Below are positions 1 to 8,864 of a DNA stretch of 64,000 nt, one piece after another (within the stretch, counting starts at the first letter, position 1; every line of letters begins with the position of its first letter). The notes beneath the pieces were generated by a model. The model made no database searches. It was not told the DNA's origin and saw only the letters and a list, made by a program, of their open reading frames with translations. Made by a program: the position numbers and the translations under genes. Source of the DNA: Roseivivax sp. THAF197b (lineage in GTDB: Bacteria; Pseudomonadota; Alphaproteobacteria; Rhodobacterales; Rhodobacteraceae); the NCBI RefSeq assembly GCF_009363255.1, contig NZ_CP045321.1:1-64000 (forward strand), read 5' to 3'.

Positions 1-1194
1 ATGAGCGAAGCAGAACAGGATCTAGATATCGCCATCGGGCACTACGCGGAACTTCTCGCGTCGAACCTGCATGCTCAGCGCGCTGCACACTTCCCACCAG
101 ATGCAAAGAAGGAGATGCGCACTTTGACCAGCGGCGAAGCTGCTGAGCTCCTTGGCGTCGACCATACCTATCTTCGGAAGCTTCATCGAGAAGGAAAGAT
201 CGTTGACGTCGAGACGACGGCTGGAAGTCATCGCCGCTATACGCTCGACGATATCTGGGAAATCCGACAGACGCTTGAAGGAAACGCAAAAAAGTCTGGA
301 ACTTACGTGCCTGGACGTCGCGACGGTGACGAGCTTCAAGTCATTTCAGTGGTGAACTTCAAGGGCGGGTCCGGCAAAACGACGACGTCTGCTCACCTCG
401 CTCAGCGCTTGGCGCTCAAGGGGTACAGGGTTCTTGCGATCGATCTCGACCCCCAAGCATCTCTTTCGGCTCTTCACGGAATCCAGCCAGAACTCGACCT
501 CATGGAGGGCGGAACCCTCTATGATGCCGTTCGCTATGACGATCCGGTTCCGATCGCCGAAGTGATCCGCAAGACCTACATCCGCGGCCTTGATCTTATC
601 CCGGGCAACCTTGAACTCATGGAGTTCGAGCACGAGACGCCTGCTGCGATCCAGCGAGGCGGAGCGAAGGCGTTCTTCGCGAGAGTTCATGACGCACTCG
701 ATAGTGTTGAAGCGAACTACGACGTTGTTGTGATCGACTGTCCGCCGCAACTTGGTTTCTTGACAATGTCAGCACTTTCCGCGTCCTCGGGTGTGCTCGT
801 GACGGTTCACCCGCAGATGCTTGACCTTATGTCGATGTCCCAATTCCTGCGAATGACTGCGGATCTCCTTGGAGTAATCAGGGATGCAGGCGCAAATCTG
901 CGCTTCGATTGGCTTCGCTTCTTGCCAACGCGATACAAAGTCGGCGACGCGCCACAGACCGAAGTCATCGCCTTCATTCGCGGGCTCTTTGGGAGGTCGG
1001 TCCTGACCAATCACATGGTTGAGTCGACCGCAATTTCTGATGCCGGCTTGACCAAGCAAACGCTCTACGAAGCTGACAAGAAGGACTTCACGCGTCAGAC
1101 GTTTGATCGTGCGATCGAATCTATGAACGCAGTGAACGATGAGATCGCTGAAATCATCCAGAACACATGGGGGCGGAATGGCAAGAAAGCCTAA
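1..1194 (+). CDS. repA: RepA, ParA-type partition ATPase of the repABC replicon
   Basis: This is the ATPase that, with RepB and a centromere, partitions the plasmid and represses the repABC operon. The 397-residue length is usual for RepA. Residues about 40-95 form a MerR/HTH-like DNA-binding part (TSGEAAELLGVDHTYLRKL). A deviant Walker A motif KGGSGKTT lies near residue 121, and DLDPQAS and VVVIDCPPQ follow as the switch motifs of the ParA family. The ATG is the first base of the window, so the promoter and any upstream parS are not visible. The end overlaps repB by 17 bases, which suggests coupled translation. Confidence 0.95.
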   Translation: MSEAEQDLDIAIGHYAELLASNLHAQRAAHFPPDAKKEMRTLTSGEAAELLGVDHTYLRKLHREGKIVDVETTAGSHRRYTLDDIWEIRQTLEGNAKKSGTYVPGRRDGDELQVISVVNFKGGSGKTTTSAHLAQRLALKGYRVLAIDLDPQASLSALHGIQPELDLMEGGTLYDAVRYDDPVPIAEVIRKTYIRGLDLIPGNLELMEFEHETPAAIQRGGAKAFFARVHDALDSVEANYDVVVIDCPPQLGFLTMSALSASSGVLVTVHPQMLDLMSMSQFLRMTADLLGVIRDAGANLRFDWLRFLPTRYKVGDAPQTEVIAFIRGLFGRSVLTNHMVESTAISDAGLTKQTLYEADKKDFTRQTFDRAIESMNAVNDEIAEIIQNTWGRNGKKA

Positions 1195-2107
1195 ACTTGG
1201 CCTGCCGCTGCAGACCCTTCGCAACGCTCCTGACGCTCTTGAAGGGCGCCGACTGCGTGGCGGTGTTTTTGAGATCGATCCGGTGCAGATTGTTACCGAA
1301 GGACGGTTGGATGACAGGCTTCAGATTGAAGTTGAGGGCCTGAAGAACTCTATTTCCAAGAACGGTCAGCGTGTGCCTGTCTTGGTCCGCCCACTGGAAG
1401 GCGATCGCTACAACCTGATCTATGGCCGCAGACGCTTGGAAGCATGTCGCGAACTCGGTATCAAAGTTCGAGCCATCGTCACAGAGGTTGAAGGTGATCA
1501 AGCGCTTCGAGATCAGCTTCTCGAGAACCAAGAGCGTCGTGATCTGAGCTTTATTGAACGTGCGCTTGTAGCGACGGCGCTTCTAGACGGCGACCATTTG
1601 GAAGGGGCTGAGCGCACCAATCGTGGTGTCGCCGAAGTCCTTAACCTCCACGAAGCTGGGGTTTCACAGCTCTTGAGTGTCGTTCGGACGGTCGGCGAGG
1701 ATCTCATCCAGGCAATTGGTGCAGCTCCTGGGATTGGTCGCCCGAGATGGGAAGAGCTCAAAAAGGCTTTGGGTGCCTACGACGGTGATCGGGACCAACT
1801 GCTAGCCATAGCTCATGCAGCCAAGTCCGGAAGTTCCGGCTCGGCCGATGAGGTTTCTGAGCGTGCGTTTCTCGCAGTTCTGGCAGCTGCGAAGAGCGCA
1901 GAGAAGAAAGCAAGCCCGTCTAGAAAGGGTGTGCCTGCTTTGGCGATCCCCGGTGTTGGAGCTGCGACGGTCAAGACTAGCCGCCAAGGCAAGCAGCTCA
2001 AACTTGATCTAACTACGGATGAACCTGATTTTATCAGCTGGTTGGAGGGCAACGCCCCAAAGCTGATTACCGAGCTTCATGAGCGCTGGAAGCGTTCAGG
2101 AGACTGA
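1178..2107 (+). CDS. repB: RepB, ParB-type centromere-binding protein
   Basis: RepB binds parS and works with RepA in segregation. The ATG at 1178 (MARKPKLG) is preferred over an upstream in-frame ATG at 1139. It gives the expected small overlap with repA and a 309-residue protein. The N-terminal half holds the ParB domain, with NGQRVPVLVRP and YGRRRLEACRELG (residues about 60-105) and ENQERRDLSFIERA. The C-terminal half is the RepB-specific and dimerisation part. The gene is followed by about 200 bases that carry the antisense RNA gene and lead to repC. Confidence 0.95.
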   Translation: MARKPKLGLPLQTLRNAPDALEGRRLRGGVFEIDPVQIVTEGRLDDRLQIEVEGLKNSISKNGQRVPVLVRPLEGDRYNLIYGRRRLEACRELGIKVRAIVTEVEGDQALRDQLLENQERRDLSFIERALVATALLDGDHLEGAERTNRGVAEVLNLHEAGVSQLLSVVRTVGEDLIQAIGAAPGIGRPRWEELKKALGAYDGDRDQLLAIAHAAKSGSSGSADEVSERAFLAVLAAAKSAEKKASPSRKGVPALAIPGVGAATVKTSRQGKQLKLDLTTDEPDFISWLEGNAPKLITELHERWKRSGD

Positions 2108-2145
2108 GGAAGAGCAACCAACAAGAAGGAGGCACGATACAGGCA

Positions 2146-2236
2146 AAAAGAAAAAGGCCCCGAGAAGCTAGCTTCACGAGACCTTTGTAAGGTTTCGCAC
2201 CGGGATCAGCCCGCTACAAAATCTCAGTTTTCGCAC
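2146..2236 (-). ncRNA. ctRNA: antisense countertranscript in the repB-repC gap
   Basis: repABC plasmids carry a small antisense RNA between repB and repC that limits RepC synthesis and sets incompatibility. On the minus strand here there is a promoter TTGCGG (2265-2270) - 17 bases - TACATT (2242-2247), with a start expected near 2235. The transcript would end at a hairpin built on GAAGC/GCTTC (about 2155-2190), followed by a T-rich tract read from 2158 to 2143. Size, position and orientation match the family. The ends are estimates. Confidence 0.75.
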
Positions 2237-2241
2237 TTCTG

Positions 2242-2270
2242 AATGTAGCGTTCTGGCCCCTACCCCGCAA
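2242..2270 (-). promoter_or_regulatory. Promoter of the ctRNA
   Basis: Read on the minus strand, TTGCGG and TACATT are separated by 17 bases, directly upstream of the predicted antisense RNA. It faces against repC transcription. Confidence 0.6.
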
Positions 2271-2320
2271 GCGCAAAGCGATTCGCGGGCCCTAGAATTT
2301 TTGTCTTCGTGGACATTTTC

Positions 2321-3532
2321 ATGGAGTACACACCAATCTCGCCGTTTATGCGGCCGATTTCGCACGCCCATTTGCGCGTCATTGAGCGACCCGAGGCATC
2401 TGTTCCAGCCAGACCCGTTAACAAGTGGGAACTCCTGCGCGAGCTCTCCAAGGCGCAAGCGGCCTTTGGGGTCTCGGAACGTGATCTGACGGTTTTGCAG
2501 GGGCTCCTCAGCTTCTTTCCGGACGATGCGCTTGGCGGGAACGCCGAGATGGTCGTCTTCCCCTCGAACAAGGCGATCTGTGAGCGCCTGAATGGTATGC
2601 CCTGCTCCACGATGCGTCGTCACCTCGCGCGTCTTGTCGAGGCTGGCTTGCTCCAGCGGCGCGATAGCCCCAATGGGAAGCGCTACGTCCGTAAGCACGG
2701 CGAAGACCGCGTTGCCTTTGGCTTCGATCTTTCCCCGCTCTACTGTCAGTCCGAGGAGATAGCACGGGCCGCAGAGGCCGTACGTGAGGCTGAGGAGCGC
2801 GTCAGGCGCCTGAGAGAGGTCGTAAGCCTCATGCGCCGCGATCTCGCGGCCCTCGCCGAGTTCGGAGACGAGATGCAGCCAGGCCTAGGCTTCTGGGATC
2901 AGCTTCGCGACAGGGCTGCCCTCACAGCCCGCGCGCTTCGCCGCAAGCTTTCAGTTGAGGACCTCGCGGCCTATCGAGCCGACCTTGAAGCTCTCCTTGA
3001 CCAGGCACGCAACATCATTGATGGCCCTGAAACAGAAGAAATGAACACCAATGATGCCCAATCTGAGCGTCACCATCATAATTCAAATAAAGAATCTATA
3101 GATCTTGAACCTGCTTTAGAAAAAAGCGGGGCGGCGGCGGGTGTGCCAGATGTGGATACGAATGAGCCGGTGGCTGACGTTGATGAACAGGACACAAGAC
3201 ACCTGCCAAAGATCCCGCTGCACCTAGTGATCGCGGCATGTCCCTCGCTCAAGACCTTCTACCAAGGTGAGATCCGGCATTGGCATCAGCTTTTCGATGC
3301 GGCGTGCCATGTGCGGCCAGCCATGGGCATCAGTGCGTCTGCATGGGAAGAAGCACAGCGTTTCATGGGTCCGGAGCAAGCGTCGATCGTCGTTGCTGCC
3401 ATGCTGGAACGCTTCGCCGACATAAGATCGCCTGGTGGATACTTGCGAGCTCTGACTGCCAAAGCTGCGGCAGGCGAGTTTTCCTGTGGCCCAATGGTCA
3501 TGGCATTGATTGGCCGGCGGAACGCGGCTTAA
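2321..3532 (+). CDS. repC: RepC, replication initiator
   Basis: RepC is the essential initiator of repABC plasmids; the origin normally lies inside its gene. The protein has the family layout: an N-terminal winged-helix part with LTVLQGLLSFFP, PSNKAICERLNGM and MRRHLARLVEAGLLQRRDSPNGKRY (about residues 55-125), then a coiled, charged middle and a C-terminal domain after a Ser/Asp-rich linker near residue 250. ATG at 2321 gives 403 residues; a GTG at 2309 is an alternative. The middle of the gene (about 3040-3140) is more AT-rich than its flanks, as expected of an internal origin. The stop codon lies within the first downstream palindrome. Confidence 0.95.
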   Translation: MEYTPISPFMRPISHAHLRVIERPEASVPARPVNKWELLRELSKAQAAFGVSERDLTVLQGLLSFFPDDALGGNAEMVVFPSNKAICERLNGMPCSTMRRHLARLVEAGLLQRRDSPNGKRYVRKHGEDRVAFGFDLSPLYCQSEEIARAAEAVREAEERVRRLREVVSLMRRDLAALAEFGDEMQPGLGFWDQLRDRAALTARALRRKLSVEDLAAYRADLEALLDQARNIIDGPETEEMNTNDAQSERHHHNSNKESIDLEPALEKSGAAAGVPDVDTNEPVADVDEQDTRHLPKIPLHLVIAACPSLKTFYQGEIRHWHQLFDAACHVRPAMGISASAWEEAQRFMGPEQASIVVAAMLERFADIRSPGGYLRALTAKAAAGEFSCGPMVMALIGRRNAA

Positions 3533-3590
3533 CAGCTGTTAAACTCCGATCTCGTGCGGCTGGCATGGCATAACTTAACAGCTGTTAAGT
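3529..3590. repeat. Two copies of a palindrome, candidate parS (RepB sites)
   Basis: TTAACAGCTGTTAA occurs at 3529-3542, overlapping the repC stop, and again at 3575-3588 inside the perfect 18-base palindrome ACTTAACAGCTGTTAAGT (3573-3590). The copies are 46 bases apart. In repABC plasmids parS is a palindrome with a GC-centred core often placed next to repC or in the operon, so this pair is the best centromere candidate in the window. Binding by RepB is inferred. Confidence 0.65.
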
Positions 3591-4743
3591 AGGCTCTCGG
3601 CACACAAACGGTGTTCGATAGAGAAAAGTTAGGGGGTTGAGGTGTGGCGGTATTTGAGATCGTGAAAGTGGCTTTCGTCTTCGTCGCGGCGAAGATCTGA
3701 TGACGAGGGCATCCCGATCATCATGGTAAAACCTCAGCTGGTGACCATCGCTGCTAGTAGCGCAAAGGCGGCTAGCGAAGAACATACAGAGCGTTGCGCT
3801 GTAGCCAACCTAGCAGTTGCGCGCCTCCGCGGCCCCTGCCCTTTTCGATGTCTGAGATCTGATGATGAATACCCTCAACAATTGGCTCAACGCTATCCGG
3901 CGCCTGCTGACGGCGATTTGGGTCCTGGCCTCGGATATTCCCTTGGCCTTCATCGGTGCTAATGCCTGAGAGGTAGGTTGTGGATGTCTGTTGCATGATA
4001 TCGTGGCTACGGGCCGTAGCGCACAAGGAGCAGACGATCGATGGTTGCCAAAACCGTTTGACCAAGGGCTCGATCCTCGAATTCCCGCGCGCGGGGAGCC
4101 GGTAACTTCTCAGTCACTTCGATAATGGCGACATGGCCAGCGAGGCAATCGGTTCCTCAAGCGCAGCAGCTGGTTGCCAGCGGTCCCGCGTTCCACTGAT
4201 TTGGTCGTAGTGGACGGCGACGACATCGAAGAACAGCGGGTGCAACTTGATCTCTTGATTTCATGACACCCGAACTCTTCAAAAGAGTGCTTTGATGTTG
4301 GCTGCGGAATGATCTGATCCACCCGGTGGATGAAAGCGATTTAATAACAATGGGTTATTGTGTTTTAGTGTTCGCGATGAGAAATTATGCCCATAACAGC
4401 CATCATCGACATGGTTTCCCTTTCCAGGGTGCCGATCCGCTACATCGGCGGGAAGCCAAAGCATCAGCACGCTTTATGAAGAAGTTGGCAGTTGCGGGCC
4501 GATTGAACGGTTTGGGCTATCTCGTGAAGAAGGAGCCGCCACAGGTCTAGCCGATGGGCCCTGTGGAAGTTCTGATCCCGTCGTACCAGTACAGTTCGGT
4601 GGCGATTGGGTGTTTCATGGGTTTGGTCCACGAAAAGTGAAAGTGTTCTTCGGGTTTTGTGACTGACGGATGAGGGCCTTTGGGGTCCCTCAGATGGGTC
4701 CGGGCCGGGTTCCGGTCTGCCGTTCCGGATGAAGGGCATTCCC
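3591..4743. other. Gene-poor stretch after the replicon
   Basis: About 1.15 kb with no convincing gene. Composition is mixed, AT-rich around 4320-4400, and reading frames are short and inconsistent between strands. It may be a decayed insertion or hold regulatory sequence. A 35-codon frame at 3862-3969 is listed separately. Confidence 0.5.
3862..3969 (+). CDS. Possible 35-residue hydrophobic peptide
   Basis: An ATG frame encodes a 35-residue peptide with a basic start and a hydrophobic central segment (RRLLTAIWVLASD), which could be one membrane helix. I see no clear ribosome binding site and recognise no family. It may be chance coding in a gene-poor region. Confidence 0.15.
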   Translation: MMNTLNNWLNAIRRLLTAIWVLASDIPLAFIGANA

Positions 4744-5214
4744 ATGCAAACAGGTGTCTTGCGCGTGCTCCGCGCAACCGCCGCCTCCTGGTGGCGACAT
4801 AGAGAGCTGCGCCGAACTGGCCAGACGGCGCTGGCACAGCGGCTCGAACGCCAGACCGTCCTGCGTGATCTCGGCTATCTGAAGCAGGCGGCGTCATTGC
4901 CAAACGCGCGTGTGATCTGCGGCGAGGGTGGGACATTCCTCCATCTCGGTTGGACCACCGTGTCGAGTTTCGCGCCGATCGAGCGCTTTCCCTTGGCCGC
5001 GCTTACGGTCGCGCGAGGGACGCCGTTCATCGATATCCGACCCATCAGTGACGTCATCGCCTTCGCGAACGTGCCGCGGGTGGCGCGAGGCGGATCGGTC
5101 GACGCTGACCATTCAAGTGCCGGCCAGTCTGTCTCGCTGACCACCTACATCGACATGGTCGAAAAGCTCGGCGCGAGCATCACCAACGATCCGCGGCCCT
5201 GTCGGTCAACCTGA
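4744..5214 (+). CDS. Hypothetical protein upstream of ardC
   Basis: This 156-residue frame begins at an ATG with GAAGGG about 8 bases upstream and ends 39 bases before ardC in the same direction. It starts with an Arg-rich helical segment (residues about 10-45, LRRTGQTALAQRLERQTVLRDLGYL), followed by a mixed alpha/beta part. GC content and codon choice match the downstream module and not the gene-poor stretch before it, so I think it is real. I do not recognise a function. The ATG at 4729 is an alternative start. Confidence 0.5.
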   Translation: MQTGVLRVLRATAASWWRHRELRRTGQTALAQRLERQTVLRDLGYLKQAASLPNARVICGEGGTFLHLGWTTVSSFAPIERFPLAALTVARGTPFIDIRPISDVIAFANVPRVARGGSVDADHSSAGQSVSLTTYIDMVEKLGASITNDPRPCRST

Positions 5215-5253
5215 TCCCCAAACTTCTCACCAACACACGAAAGGACGCCAGCC

Positions 5254-6192
5254 ATGGCCCGATCCCGCACGCCCAAATTCGATGCCTCCGAGGTCATCAC
5301 AAGCGAAATCATTCGCATCATCGAGCGCGGTGTACTGCCGTGGCGCAAGCCATGGACCGCAGGTGGCAGCTCGCGTCCTCTGCGCGTTGGAGGAGAGCCG
5401 TACCAGGGGGTCAACAACTTCATGCTGACCATGCGCACCGTGATGGCGGGCCATAGCTCGCCCTTCTGGATGACGCTGCCTCAGGCCAATGCCTTGGACG
5501 CGAAGGTGCGCAAAGGCGAGAAGTCCTCTGTCGTTGTCTACTACGGCCAAAGCCGGAAAGACGCCGGCGGCGAGGATGATCAGGAGGAGAGCGATGATCG
5601 GTCCGAGGAGGCCGGCATCTACCGCTTCCAGAAATCCTACCGCGTATTCAATGCCTGCCAGATCGAGGGCTTGCCCGACAGCTTCTTCCCCGATCCGGAG
5701 CCCGAGCCCGAGCATCCGCCGTCCGAGCCCATCCCGCACATGCAGGCGTTTTTCGATGCCATCGACATCACAACCGTCTTCACGGGAACGGAAGCGTACT
5801 ATCTGCCCCCCGTGGACAAGGTTTACATGCCATCCATCACGCGGTTCCAGGACCCGCGCAATTTCTACGGGGTCTGGGCGCATGAGTTGGCCCATGCGAC
5901 GAAAGCCCCCCATCGATTGAACCGTGATTTCGGGTTCTCGAAGTTTGGCAACACGTCCTATGCGCGCGAGGAGATCGTCGCGGAACTGACCTCGGTGTTT
6001 CTGGGGCAGACGCTCGGCTTCACGGCGCATACGCTCGAGATGAATGCCGCCTACCTCCACAACTGGTTGCGTGTCCTGCGCTCCGACAAGGGCGCGATCT
6101 TCCGGCACGCCGCCGATGCGCAGCGCGCCTGTGATTATCTGATCGCCAGATCGGAGGCGGGCAGGGCAGGGGAGGTCGACCAGGCCGCTTGA
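5254..6192 (+). CDS. ardC: ArdC-like antirestriction protein
   Basis: ArdC proteins bind single-stranded DNA and protect incoming plasmid DNA from restriction. This 312-residue protein has the usual N-terminal ssDNA-binding domain (ITSEIIRIIERGVLPWRKPW, residues 15-34; GVNNFML and SHFW-like FWMT near 52-75). It also has a C-terminal metallopeptidase-like domain with HELAH at 210-214 and a downstream REEIVAEL glutamate helix at 238-245. An acidic insert (about 103-120) separates conserved parts. A good ribosome site (GAAAGGACG) precedes the ATG. ardC genes usually sit in the region that enters the recipient first. Confidence 0.92.
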   Translation: MARSRTPKFDASEVITSEIIRIIERGVLPWRKPWTAGGSSRPLRVGGEPYQGVNNFMLTMRTVMAGHSSPFWMTLPQANALDAKVRKGEKSSVVVYYGQSRKDAGGEDDQEESDDRSEEAGIYRFQKSYRVFNACQIEGLPDSFFPDPEPEPEHPPSEPIPHMQAFFDAIDITTVFTGTEAYYLPPVDKVYMPSITRFQDPRNFYGVWAHELAHATKAPHRLNRDFGFSKFGNTSYAREEIVAELTSVFLGQTLGFTAHTLEMNAAYLHNWLRVLRSDKGAIFRHAADAQRACDYLIARSEAGRAGEVDQAA

Positions 6193-6212
6193 GGGAATGT
6201 GTCTCGGCAAAG

Positions 6213-6226
6213 GGAAAGCAGGCTTT
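6213..6226 (+). repeat. Leader 14-mer GGAAAGCAGGCTTT, copy 1
   Basis: GGAAAGCAGGCTTT lies just before the DUF3768 gene. The same 14 bases occur at 16543-16556 before the tandem DUF736 gene. The core AAAGC-AG-GCTTT can form a short hairpin. Confidence 0.45.
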
Positions 6227-6262
6227 GGGAAGGGTATTTCAAACTTCTCAAAGGACAGACCC

Positions 6263-6652
6263 ATGACCTCCGTAGCACACCCTCTGACAGACCGCCCAGA
6301 CCCCGCCGTAATCGCCGATCAGAACGATGCCTTCCGCAAGCTCGCCTGCCTCGGGATAGCGCCAGAGGCGCCCATACAAGGCCGCATGCATGTGACTCGC
6401 TCGCTCATGGAGGCCGGTGACGGCTTCATGGCCGAGGCGGTGAAGGCAACCGGTGAGTTTGCCACGTTCGAGCCTGAGAATGACCCGGAAGGCTGGCACG
6501 ATTTCGGGGCGGTCGAGATCCGGGGCGAGACCGTGTTCTGGAAACTGGATCTGTATGAAGCAGGCTCGGATTTCCGCTACGGGGCCGAGACCCCGGACAA
6601 CCCCGCCACCACCATGCGCGTGCTGACCATCATGCTGGCGCGCGACTGGTAA
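6263..6652 (+). CDS. DUF3768-like protein
   Basis: The ATG at 6263, with AAAGGA upstream, gives 129 residues. The sequence around residues 15-110 (NDAFRKLA, FATFEPENDPEGWHDFGAVE, ETVFWKLDLYE, TRVLTIMLA-type end) matches what I know of the DUF3768 family, found next to ardC on alphaproteobacterial plasmids. No catalytic residues are known to me. It lies between ardC and the large parB-like gene and ends before a GC-rich hairpin. A role in plasmid establishment is inferred only from the neighbours. Confidence 0.8.
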   Translation: MTSVAHPLTDRPDPAVIADQNDAFRKLACLGIAPEAPIQGRMHVTRSLMEAGDGFMAEAVKATGEFATFEPENDPEGWHDFGAVEIRGETVFWKLDLYEAGSDFRYGAETPDNPATTMRVLTIMLARDW

Positions 6653-6693
6653 AGGGGCAGGGGACGCCCCCCCCCCTGACATCTCAGACGATG

Positions 6694-6740
6694 AAGGCCC
6701 GCTGCCCCTCAAAAGGCAAAGCGGGCCTTCTGTCGTTTTG
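6694..6740 (+). terminator. Hairpin terminator after the DUF3768 gene
   Basis: AAGGCCCGCT and AGCGGGCCTT pair around a loop of about 14 bases, then TCTGTCGTTTT follows. This is a plausible rho-independent terminator, or an attenuator before the parB-like gene. Confidence 0.6.
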
Positions 6741-6808
6741 ATCCCCGAAGCCGGGGATTGGTCGCGCGCGAGCGCGGGCCGCACCATACCCATCGAAAAG
6801 GACATCCT

Positions 6809-8791
6809 ATGACCGCAAGTTTCAAACCCGTCTCCGTCGCTATCGGCGATCTGACCGCCCATCCCGCCAACGTGCGCAGCAACTCCCCGGAAACCTATGA
6901 CCCCGAGAACATCGCGCATCTCAAAGCCAGCATCGCCGTTCTGGGCCTGCTCCAGCCGCTCCTGGTCCAGAAGCTTGACGGCAAATACGCCGTCCTCGCT
7001 GGTGGCCGGCGCCATGCCGCGCTGAAGGAGCTGGTCGCCGACAAGGTCGCGAAGGGGTTCACCGCGAAAACCAAGATCGACTGCCGCCTCGTGCCGGACG
7101 ATTGCGACGTCACCACGGCGCTGTCGCTCGCCGAGAACATCACGCAGGCCCCCATGAATGCGATTGACGAGTTCGAGGCCTTCGCGCGGATGATGGAGGT
7201 CGACGGTCAGACGCCTGAGACCATCGCAAAGACTTTCAGCACGACCGTTGCCGCCGTGAAAGGCCGGTTGCGCTACGGGCTGATCCACCCCGATATCCGC
7301 GCCGCCGCTCGGGCGAAGACGATCACGCTCGACACGATGAAGGCCTTTGCCGAGCACCCGAGCCAGGAGGTTCAGCGCGAGGTCTACGAGGCGCTCACCA
7401 AGGAAGACAGCTATCTGCAGGCCTATACCGTCCGGCAAGCGCTCAAATCCCGCGGCGTGCAGGTCAGCGACGATATCGGAGCCTTCGTGCGCGCGGACTA
7501 CGAGGCGCGTGGCGGTGCCGTCGCGGCTGACCTTCTGGAAGAGCATTCCGTGCTCGAGGATGCGGCGCTGGTCGAGACCATCCTGCTCGAGAAGCTCGGG
7601 GTCGCCGCCGAGGAGGCTCGCGCGAAACTGGGCTTTGCCTGGGCGGATGCGATGGTCCGCTACGATTACGCGACCATGGCGGACTATGGCCGGGTCTATC
7701 CCGGCCCGATCGAGCCGGATGAGGCTGCCCAGAAGCGCATCGATGAGATCACCGCCGAGCTTGAGCAACTGCAACTCGAGATGGAAGATGAGGGGCTCGA
7801 CGACGGTGCCTACAACGCCCTTTACGACCGCGTCGACGCTCTGGAAGAGGAAGCCCGCGACCTGCAGGAGGCCTATAGCGCCGAGGATCTCGCCCGTGCA
7901 GGCGTGATCGCGTCCTGGTCGGGCGGGCAGGTGACGCTCCATGTGGGCCTCTTGCGCCCGGAGGACATCGTGAAAGAAGAGGGCGCGCGCGCCGCCTCAG
8001 CCAACACGACCGGGGAGGAAGCCCCCGACGCCGGCGAAATCACCTACCCGGCCTCGCTGGCCGACGATCTCAAGACCGAGCGGGCCATGGCATTGGGGGC
8101 CGCGATGGCGCTGCATCCGGAAGCCACGCTCGATCTGACGCTCTTCAAGCTGGTGAGCGACGTTCTGGCCAGCGGCATGGCCGTGACGCAGGCGATCAAG
8201 ATCGATGCCCGCAAGGAATACCGCAGCCATGCCAAGATGGACGAGATCGACGAGACCTCGCTCGAGCAGGTGGCGGCGGCGCATGATGCGCTTGATCTCT
8301 CCTGGCTCGATGACACCCGCGCGCCCGCCGATCAGTTCGCGGCGTTTCGCGCGCTGGAGGCCGGCGAGAAGGCCAAGCTCGTGGCCTATGCCACGGCCAG
8401 CACCACGCAGTCCTGCTTCGCGCGGGACCGCCAGCGCGACAGCCTGATGCATGCGTTCGAGATCGAGATCATGCCCGACATCCGCGCCCACTGGACGCCG
8501 AATGCGGCGCTCTTCAACCGCTTCAAGAAGGCTTGGCTCCTGAAGATCCTCGGCGAGGATCTGGGATTGGCCCAGGAGGCGGTGACGCTGGCCTCGTCGA
8601 GCAAGAAAGAGATCGTCGCCTTCTGCGACAAGCTCTTCGCCGAGCCCTTCGCCACGCTCACGGACGCGCAGCGCGCTGCCGTGGTCGCCTGGTGCCCGCC
8701 GATGATGCAGACGGCCGGTGTCGCCTGTGATGAGGCGGAGCCCATCGAGGAATCTCCGGAGCCTGACAGCGAGGTCGCGCAAGCGGCCTGA
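6809..8791 (+). CDS. Large ParB/Spo0J-like protein
   Basis: This 660-residue protein has an N-terminal ParB domain (about residues 8-130): IGDLTAHPANVR, LKASIAVLGLLQPLLVQ, YAVLAGGRRHAALKEL and SLAENITQAPMNAIDEFEAF. A helical DNA-binding part follows. An acidic Glu-rich coiled region (about 305-370) and a long C-terminal domain are not in classical partition proteins. It is about twice the size of RepB and far from repAB, so I take it as an accessory ParB-like protein of conjugative plasmids, not the partition protein. The ATG at 6809 (GAAAAGGAC upstream) is preferred over an in-frame start 51 bases earlier. Confidence 0.88.
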   Translation: MTASFKPVSVAIGDLTAHPANVRSNSPETYDPENIAHLKASIAVLGLLQPLLVQKLDGKYAVLAGGRRHAALKELVADKVAKGFTAKTKIDCRLVPDDCDVTTALSLAENITQAPMNAIDEFEAFARMMEVDGQTPETIAKTFSTTVAAVKGRLRYGLIHPDIRAAARAKTITLDTMKAFAEHPSQEVQREVYEALTKEDSYLQAYTVRQALKSRGVQVSDDIGAFVRADYEARGGAVAADLLEEHSVLEDAALVETILLEKLGVAAEEARAKLGFAWADAMVRYDYATMADYGRVYPGPIEPDEAAQKRIDEITAELEQLQLEMEDEGLDDGAYNALYDRVDALEEEARDLQEAYSAEDLARAGVIASWSGGQVTLHVGLLRPEDIVKEEGARAASANTTGEEAPDAGEITYPASLADDLKTERAMALGAAMALHPEATLDLTLFKLVSDVLASGMAVTQAIKIDARKEYRSHAKMDEIDETSLEQVAAAHDALDLSWLDDTRAPADQFAAFRALEAGEKAKLVAYATASTTQSCFARDRQRDSLMHAFEIEIMPDIRAHWTPNAALFNRFKKAWLLKILGEDLGLAQEAVTLASSSKKEIVAFCDKLFAEPFATLTDAQRAAVVAWCPPMMQTAGVACDEAEPIEESPEPDSEVAQAA

Positions 8792-8864
8792 GTCCTCACG
8801 CGACCCGCGCGAGGCATTCCCCGCGCGGGTCGACCCCTCCCACACCCAACGGAAAGACATCCCC

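Noticed and set aside
5227..6264. Minus-strand open frame of 345 codons
   Set aside because: Antisense to ardC; no recognisable domain.
6248..7942. Minus-strand open frame of 564 codons
   Set aside because: Antisense to the DUF3768 and ParB-like genes and bridging two unrelated genes, as shadow frames do.
6758..8791. The accessory ParB-like protein as a second partition system
   Set aside because: No ParA partner is adjacent and the protein is twice the usual size with an acidic insert, so RepA-RepB is taken as the only partition system here.
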